Positions 40,282-45,629 of a stretch of DNA of 45,629 nt are shown here, piece after piece. The DNA is from Lapidilactobacillus bayanensis (GTDB taxonomy: Bacteria; Bacillota; Bacilli; Lactobacillales; Lactobacillaceae), in NCBI RefSeq assembly GCF_003946695.1, contig NZ_RHOX01000017.1, positions 1 to 45,629 of the forward strand, given 5' to 3'. The translations under genes and the position numbers were made by a program. Each line of letters begins with the position of its first letter. The first letter of the stretch is position 1. The notes beneath the pieces are model-generated. The model searched no databases and was not told where the DNA came from. It saw only the letters and a list, made by a program, of their open reading frames with translations.

Positions 40282-42390
40282 ATGCGTTTGAATGAGAAGA
40301 AGCGGAGTGCTATTTCCGTTGCTGGATTATTGATTACAATCGGAATTGTCTATGGTGATATTGGGACTTCACCATTGTACGTTATGAAGACGATCATTGG
40401 AGATAATGGTGGTCTAACGACGGCAACTCGCGAAATGATTATGGGTAGTATCTCACTGATTTTTTGGACGGTTATGCTGTTAACGACGGTCAAATATGTT
40501 TTGATTGCCTTACAAGCCCTGAATCATGGTGAAGGTGGGATTTTTTCGCTGTACGCGTTGGTACGTCGTCGTGCTAAATGGTTGATCTATCCGGCTTTAA
40601 TTGGTGGAGCAGCTTTACTGGCAGACGGAATGTTAACGCCAGCCGTAACTGTGACAACCGCGATCGAAGGTCTTAAGGGAATCGACTTCAACGGGATGAC
40701 GTTTGTGACGACGCAACAGGAAGTCATTGTGATCACGATTGTAATCTTATCCTTACTATTTATGATTCAACGTTTCGGTACGGGTGTTATTGGTCGTGCA
40801 TTTGGTCCAATTATGTTTATCTGGTTTTTGTTCCTTGGTGTTACTGGTTTCTTGCATATGTTGGGCGATTTATCAATTCTTAAGTCATTAAACCCTTATT
40901 ACGCGATTAAGCTGTTATTCTTTAGCTCAGACAATCATGTTGGTGTGTTTATACTAGGTAGTGTTTTCTTAGCGACAACCGGTGCAGAAGCGCTTTATTC
41001 AGATGTCGGTCACGTTGGTCGGATTAATATTTATGGTAGCTGGCCTTTCGTCTTTGTGAGCTTAATGCTGAATTATTTAGGCCAGGGTGTTTGGGTGATG
41101 AATAACGCGAATAACACTGCGCTGGGTCATGATGCGACTTTTAATCCGTTTTTTGAAATGTTACCAGGTCAATGGCGTCTAATTGGCATTGTTTTAGCGA
41201 CGTTAGCTGCGATTATTGCTTCGCAAGCCTTGATTACTGGTTCTTATACGCTAGTCTCTGAAGCAGTTCGCCTGAAGTTCTTCCCACGGATGAAAATTAT
41301 TTATCCATCGGAAAAACACGGGCAGATTTATATTCCATTAGTTAATTCGATCCTATGGATTGCGTGTATCATTATTATTTTGTTCTTCCGGACGTCCGCG
41401 CACATGGAAGCAGCTTACGGTCTAGCAATTACCGTGACGATGTTAATGACAACATTACTGTTGTATCAATTCTTGCGGCAAAGCAATATCAAAACTGTTT
41501 GGGCAGCCGCCATGGTTATCTTCTTTGGTGCAATTGAGTCAATGTTTTTAATCTCATCACTAGTTAAGTTTGTTCATGGTGGTTATGTCACGGCAATTAT
41601 CGCCGGCTTGATTCTGTTTGTCATGTACATTTGGTATTACGGTAATCGCATTCGCGACACAGAAGAATTCCAATCAGCTTATATCAGTCTTGATGATTAT
41701 AAAGATCAATTAGTCCGACTAAGCAATGATGATTCAATGTCAATTTTTAGCGATAATGTCGTTTATATGGCCAAGGTTAAACCGGGCAATATGATTAAGC
41801 GAGAGATGTTATACTCAATTCTCGACAAACGGCCTAAACGTGCTAAGGCTTATTGGTTCGTCACGGTCAATGTTACTGATGATCCTTACACAGCTGAATA
41901 TAGCGTCGATACAATGGGGACCCGTAATGTTATTAACGTCCAATTGTATTTAGGCTTCAGACGTGAACAACGAGTCAATGTCTACTTGCGGGCGATTGTT
42001 CACGAAATGATTGCGCGGGGACAAATTGATCCGCAACCACAGAAATACACGACAATTCGCGGCCGTGATGTGGGTGACTTTAGCTTCGTTATTGTCCAGG
42101 ATGTCATTTCACCACAGACACAGATTGGTGCCTTTGAACGAACGATTATTTCCTTAAGAGTTGGCTTGCAGAACATTACCAGCAATCCCGCTTCTTGGTT
42201 TGGCCTAGAGTTTGCTGACGTTATTGTCGAAAAAGTGCCATTAATTCTTGGCAAAACAAAGCCATTGAGCTTGCGTTATTTAAAACGCGAGCGTGCCCAA
42301 GAACTTCATTCTCATCTGCACAAAGAACAAACACTCAAGCATGTGAAAGTGCCGACGTTAAAAGATGATGATGAACTTGAAGATCAATAA
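40282..42390 (+). CDS. kup: Kup potassium uptake protein
   Basis: The 702-residue protein has about 12 membrane helices and a C-terminal cytosolic domain of about 200 residues. The start region GIVYGDIGTSPLYVMKTI, then ALNHGEGGIFSLYALVRR and ALLADGMLTPAVTVTTAIEG, are the K+ transporter (Kup/HAK) signatures. It imports K+ with protons. ATG at 40282 is chosen because GGAGGA lies seven bases before it. The H2 array occupies most of the upstream region; I see no c-di-AMP riboswitch. A terminator follows at 42429. Confidence 0.95.
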   Translation: MRLNEKKRSAISVAGLLITIGIVYGDIGTSPLYVMKTIIGDNGGLTTATREMIMGSISLIFWTVMLLTTVKYVLIALQALNHGEGGIFSLYALVRRRAKWLIYPALIGGAALLADGMLTPAVTVTTAIEGLKGIDFNGMTFVTTQQEVIVITIVILSLLFMIQRFGTGVIGRAFGPIMFIWFLFLGVTGFLHMLGDLSILKSLNPYYAIKLLFFSSDNHVGVFILGSVFLATTGAEALYSDVGHVGRINIYGSWPFVFVSLMLNYLGQGVWVMNNANNTALGHDATFNPFFEMLPGQWRLIGIVLATLAAIIASQALITGSYTLVSEAVRLKFFPRMKIIYPSEKHGQIYIPLVNSILWIACIIIILFFRTSAHMEAAYGLAITVTMLMTTLLLYQFLRQSNIKTVWAAAMVIFFGAIESMFLISSLVKFVHGGYVTAIIAGLILFVMYIWYYGNRIRDTEEFQSAYISLDDYKDQLVRLSNDDSMSIFSDNVVYMAKVKPGNMIKREMLYSILDKRPKRAKAYWFVTVNVTDDPYTAEYSVDTMGTRNVINVQLYLGFRREQRVNVYLRAIVHEMIARGQIDPQPQKYTTIRGRDVGDFSFVIVQDVISPQTQIGAFERTIISLRVGLQNITSNPASWFGLEFADVIVEKVPLILGKTKPLSLRYLKRERAQELHSHLHKEQTLKHVKVPTLKDDDELEDQ

Positions 42391-42428
42391 GACTAAATAA
42401 CATCATTAAGTTTGCTGGCATTAAAAGT

Positions 42429-42475
42429 AGCTTGCGTTTAAATTCGTTGCTGAATTTAAACGCAAGCTTTTTTTA
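42429..42475 (+). terminator. kup terminator
   Basis: AGCTTGCGTTTAAATTC and GAATTTAAACGCAAGCT pair perfectly (17 bp) around six bases, followed by a T run. Confidence 0.92.
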
Positions 42476-42604
42476 TGTCTAAGCGGAATTCCGTATTTTT
42501 TGTATAAGCCAAGCGGCAGTTGAGTGGTTGAAATTGAGCAAGCTGCTGGCATAGCGGGGCCAAAACGTGACTATCTTTTTGAAAAAAATTATTTTAGGAC
42601 TTTT

Positions 42605-42661
42605 GTCAACAAAAAAGAGTAGCCATAACCGCTATTATAGCAACGGTTATGGCTACTCTTG
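42605..42661 (-). terminator. tRNA-Thr terminator
   Basis: AAGAGTAGCCATAACCG pairs perfectly with CGGTTATGGCTACTCTT; on the minus strand TTTTTTG follows. It lies about 33 bases downstream of the tRNA. Confidence 0.9.
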
Positions 42662-42693
42662 ATGACTGGCATATTCACCGAGTTCATGAAGAA

Positions 42694-42766
42694 AGCCGTC
42701 TAGCAGATTCGAACTGCCGACCTCATCCTTACCATGGATGCGCTCTACCTACTGAGCTAAGACGGC
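42694..42766 (-). tRNA. tRNA-Thr (anticodon GGT)
   Basis: Acceptor arms GCCGTCT and AGACGGC, D-arm TAGCTCAGTAGGTAGAGC, anticodon stem CATCC/GGATG with loop ATGGTAA, variable loop, and T-arm GGCAGTTCGAATCTGC are all present, with discriminator T. Anticodon GGT reads ACC/ACT threonine codons. CCA is not encoded. Confidence 0.95.
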
Positions 42767-42781
42767 ATTGCAACAATAAAT

Positions 42782-42811
42782 AGTATATAGAACGACTTGC
42801 TAGCTTGTCAA
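42782..42811 (-). promoter_or_regulatory. tRNA-Thr promoter
   Basis: On the minus strand TTGACA (42806-42811) and TATACT (42782-42787) are 18 bases apart. Transcription would begin a few bases before the tRNA. Confidence 0.75.
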
Positions 42812-42941
42812 CCAGATTTATTTAGGAAAAGTAACTTTGTTGAATTTTATTTTAAATGAGGCCTTCTCATATTTGTCTAATCAAACTTCTAATGTTACAA
42901 TCATTTTAATCATTCTAATTACTGAAGAAGGGTGTTAACTT

Positions 42942-44900
42942 ATGATAAAAAATTATGCCTTAGTACGCGGTGGTGCCGGCGACACCACTGCGGCTGAATC
43001 GGCACGTCCCCAAGATAACCTTTACTTATCTGTCAATGGTGAATGGGCTAAAACTGCCAATATTCCCGCAGATCGTTCAACGGCTGGTGGCTTTGCCGAT
43101 CTTGTTGTTGGCGTTGAAGATTTATTACTTGCTGATTTCACTAAATTTCGCCAGGATTTAACTCAGGTTAAGCAGCCAGAATTGCAAGAGGCGGTTAAAC
43201 TGAGTCAGTTGGCTTTAGACTTTGCTAAACGCGGTGAAGAAGGAACACATCCGGCAGTAGCTCTGTTAGCTAAACTCGATGCCTTGAAAAGTTGGGCTGA
43301 TGTTAATGCGCAACTAGCCGACCTCATTAAAGATGGCACGGCTTTGCCATTTAGCATGGATGTTGAACCAGATATGAAGAACACATCGGCTTATTTACTC
43401 TATATTGATGTGCCCGGTTTGATTTTACCAGATAAGACTTACTATGATGCTGACAATGAGAATGGTAAGCAACTGTTGGCTGTCTGGACTAAGATGGCCA
43501 TCGCCGTACTACAAAAGTTTGGTTATGATGAATCTTTGGCTGTTGAATTGGTTGATCAAGCTAAAGCATTCGATGCAGCAATTGTACCGTTTGTTAAGAA
43601 TTCTGAAGAGTTGGCTGATTATACGAAACAATATAATCCTTATCAATTTGCTGACTTTTTGAAATTAGCACCAGAAGTAGATTTTGCAACGGCAGTTCCT
43701 GAAGTTTTGCAAAGCACACCTGAAAAAGTGATTTTGACGCAACCTAAGTATTTCGAAAACTTAGGCAAATTAGTTACCGCTGAAACTTTTGCACAATATA
43801 AAGGTTGGCTAATTGTCAAAGAAATTTTGGGGACAACTGGATTTTTGAGTGAAGAATTGCGGCAATTAGGTGGAACATACGGACGCGCAATCAGCGGTCA
43901 AAAAGAAGCACCTAATCAAGCAAAGCACGCTTATCGCTTAGCCAATAGTTATTTCTCTGATGTTGTCGGTAAGTATTACGGCGAGACTTATTTTGGTGAT
44001 ACAGCGCGTCAAGATGTTGCTAAGATGGTCAAAACGATGATTAATGTTTATAAGAATCGTTTAGCTAATAATTCATGGTTGTCACAAGCAACGAAGGATA
44101 AAGCAATCGTTAAATTGAACAACATCGTGATTAAAGTTGGCTATCCAGATAAGGTTCGCGCAATTTATAGTCAATTAAAAGTTAAAACGGCTGCTGAAGG
44201 TGGCAACTTATTGACTAATGTCTTTAATTTAGATAAGACTTATCGTTTGGACAATTTTGCCAAGGTTAATCAGCCTGTTGATCGGACGCGTTGGGCAATG
44301 CCAGGCAACTTAGTTAATGCCTGCTACGATCCAAGCTTTAATGATATTACCTTCCCAGCGGCAATTCTCCAAGCACCATTCTACAGTTTGCAGCAAACTA
44401 GTTCACAAAATTACGGTGGGATTGGTGCCGTTATTGCTCACGAAATTTCGCATGCCTTTGACAACAACGGTGCCAAATTCGACGAGCAAGGTAACATGGT
44501 CAATTGGTGGACCGACGCTGATTACGCCGCTTTTGAAAAGCGTACGCAAGCGATGATCAAAGAATTCGATGGCATTCCTTATGCCGGATCAAAAGTTAAT
44601 GGCAAATTAGTGATTAGCGAAAATGTTGCCGATGGTGGCGGCCTAAGTTGTGCCCTAGAAGCTGCTAAAGAAGAAGCAGACGTTGACCTAAAGGCCTTCT
44701 TTACCAATTGGGCAGCAGTTTGGCGCATGAAAGCAACCAACGAATATAGCCAGTTGCTGTTATCAATTGATGTTCATTCACCAGGTCCATTACGTGCTAA
44801 TGTCCAAGCACAAAATATGGACGATTTCTACACAGCCTTCGATGTTACAGATCAAGATGGCATGTGGTTAGCGCCAGAAGAACGAGTTAATATTTGGTAA
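42942..44900 (+). CDS. pepO: M13-family zinc metallopeptidase PepO
   Basis: The 652-residue protein is a neprilysin-like oligoendopeptidase. The zinc motif HEISH is at residues 500-504 (VIAHEISHAFDNNGAKFDE) and the third ligand Glu is at about 560 (SENVADGGG). DNLYLSVNGEWAKTANIPADR at the N-terminus is typical. There is no signal peptide, so it acts in the cytoplasm on imported peptides, as in lactic acid bacteria. Length fits the family. ATG at 42942 follows AGAAGGGTG. A strong terminator follows at 44917. Confidence 0.93.
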   Translation: MIKNYALVRGGAGDTTAAESARPQDNLYLSVNGEWAKTANIPADRSTAGGFADLVVGVEDLLLADFTKFRQDLTQVKQPELQEAVKLSQLALDFAKRGEEGTHPAVALLAKLDALKSWADVNAQLADLIKDGTALPFSMDVEPDMKNTSAYLLYIDVPGLILPDKTYYDADNENGKQLLAVWTKMAIAVLQKFGYDESLAVELVDQAKAFDAAIVPFVKNSEELADYTKQYNPYQFADFLKLAPEVDFATAVPEVLQSTPEKVILTQPKYFENLGKLVTAETFAQYKGWLIVKEILGTTGFLSEELRQLGGTYGRAISGQKEAPNQAKHAYRLANSYFSDVVGKYYGETYFGDTARQDVAKMVKTMINVYKNRLANNSWLSQATKDKAIVKLNNIVIKVGYPDKVRAIYSQLKVKTAAEGGNLLTNVFNLDKTYRLDNFAKVNQPVDRTRWAMPGNLVNACYDPSFNDITFPAAILQAPFYSLQQTSSQNYGGIGAVIAHEISHAFDNNGAKFDEQGNMVNWWTDADYAAFEKRTQAMIKEFDGIPYAGSKVNGKLVISENVADGGGLSCALEAAKEEADVDLKAFFTNWAAVWRMKATNEYSQLLLSIDVHSPGPLRANVQAQNMDDFYTAFDVTDQDGMWLAPEERVNIW

Positions 44901-44916
44901 TATTGCGTCAACAATT

Positions 44917-44951
44917 AATCGCGAACAGAAATTCTGTTCGCGATTTTTTTC
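44917..44951 (+). terminator. pepO terminator
   Basis: AATCGCGAACAGAA pairs with TTCTGTTCGCGATT, followed by a T run, 17 bases past the stop codon. Confidence 0.92.
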
Positions 44952-44974
44952 TGCCATCAGATTAAAATAGTGGT

Positions 44975-45468
44975 AACTAAAACTGTTTTGTCGCGATTCT
45001 TCGCGCTTGCGTAAAGGTTGCATACGGAACGTGCGAGGTGTCGTGGCGGCAAATAAATACTAGTCGCTGGAACGTAGTGGGCGTCGATTTGAGCCGATTG
45101 CAGGACAAATCGTCTCAAATGCGAGCCTTAATGTAAGCAATAAATTGCTAACATTAATGTCACTACTGAGCGGTATTTATTTGCCGCCACTAAACAAGCA
45201 AGAGGGCAACCTTTGCGCAAGTGCTGAGTTGACAGGTGGTTGAATTACCTTCAATTTTGAGAAGTAAAAACTAGAAGTTTAGGTGCACTAACGCGTTTTC
45301 GTCAGTGCCGGAGGGAAATCGCGGTCAGCCGCGGAATTCTTGTTAATGGTTTACCATTTACAAGAAAGATTGTATTTGAGACAAATTTATTTGGCTCAAA
45401 TCAAGCTCGCAGCGTTCCACCAGCGTATTTCCCGCAGGCACGAAGAAGCTCAATATAACAGTTTTAGG
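44975..45468 (+). repeat. E1 structured element, copy E (~494 bp)
   Basis: Complete from AACTAAAACTGTTTTG to CAGTTTTAGG. The outer left stem is GTGGCGGCAAATAAATAC with GTATTTATTTGCCGCCAC, a fourth compensated version. The right hairpin is of the CTTGT/ATGGT type like copy A. The TTTGAGACAAAT..ATTTGGCTCAAA hairpin has a shortened loop. Confidence 0.92.
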
Positions 45469-45494
45469 ACTTTGCATTTAAAAAAAATTAGTTC

Positions 45495-45629
45495 CCGGAT
45501 TTACAATTCAAGTGCAACACCAAATAACTATACCAAAAGTATACAAATAGGCCATGGAGACCTACACTTAAAGTGACTAAACTCAAGAAAGGACAACTCC
45601 ATGACCCAACATAAGAATACCACCATTAA
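45495..45629 (+). mobile_element. Left end of an insertion sequence, probably IS30 family (truncated by the window)
   Basis: TTTACAATTCAAGTGCAACAC (about 45499-45519) resembles the terminal inverted repeat of lactobacillal IS30-type elements. It is followed after about 80 bases by AAAGGACAACTCC and an ATG at 45601 opening MTQHKNTTI, consistent with the N-terminus of such a transposase. The body lies outside the window. The family assignment rests on these short pieces. Confidence 0.55.
45601..45629 (+). CDS. Transposase, 5' end only
   Basis: Nine codons (MTQHKNTTI) are present before the window ends. AAAGG stands nine bases before the ATG. Interpreted as the start of the IS30-like transposase because of the terminal-repeat-like sequence upstream. 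Confidence 0.5.

Overview
The window is about 45.6 kb of a low-GC Gram-positive chromosome, most likely a Lactobacillaceae member. Pointers are the AGGAGG-type ribosome binding sites, a Tyr T-box in front of tyrS, WxL/DUF916 cell-surface genes, a WalR box on an NlpC/P60 hydrolase, B. subtilis-type PurBoxes, TTG starts and an IS30-like end. The genus cannot be fixed from the sequence alone.

Layout. 1-76: 3' tail of a group II intron, sitting inside a repeat. 209-1714: ABC-F ATPase. 2746-12811: mainly housekeeping and small-function genes (NAD(P)-binding protein, VOC protein, HesB-like protein, RarA, ZIP transporter, AIM24-like protein, purine permease). 13574-21697: a peptidoglycan-sugar (MurNAc) salvage island with MupG, a MurK-like kinase, an esterase, MurQ, an RpiR-type MurR, a Lac/Cel-type PTS EIIC and a small membrane protein; matching TGAAA/TTTCA dyads lie in its intergenic regions. 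22393-27138: a WxL surface locus whose central WxL gene is broken by a frameshift and a stop. 27323-29479: GH3 beta-glucosidase. 29799-31525: membrane-anchored Mrr-like nuclease and a Gfo/Idh oxidoreductase. 32381-33916: T-box and tyrS. 34211-36784: frameshifted MFS gene and a LytTR/LiaF-like pair. 37239-39281: WalR-box NlpC/P60 hydrolase and a DtxR-type regulator. 40282-44900: Kup, tRNA-Thr and PepO. The window ends at the left end of an IS30-like element.

The outstanding content is non-coding. Family E1 is an element of about 500 bp present in five full copies (1754, 12958, 14855, 31721, 44975), all in the same orientation, plus one intron-split fragment and several end fragments. It has inverted terminal sequences and two elaborately folded halves. 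The halves look like inverted structural paralogues: same helices and internal loops, different stem sequences. Between copies almost every stem change is compensated on the other arm. Family H2 is a hairpin of about 105-120 bp found singly or in head-to-tail arrays with a period near 121 bp (10874, 18547, 25429, 39363, 39864). Its apical stem covaries under a GTCA loop, and a GGGT bulge is retained. No protein is encoded by either family. They behave like structured RNA or single-stranded-DNA elements that have spread through intergenic space, and I do not recognise either as a described family.

Functionally, much of the window concerns the cell envelope: wall-sugar salvage, a WalR-type hydrolase, LiaF/LytTR stress genes and WxL proteins. 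The repeats fill most of the large intergenic gaps, often directly after stop codons.
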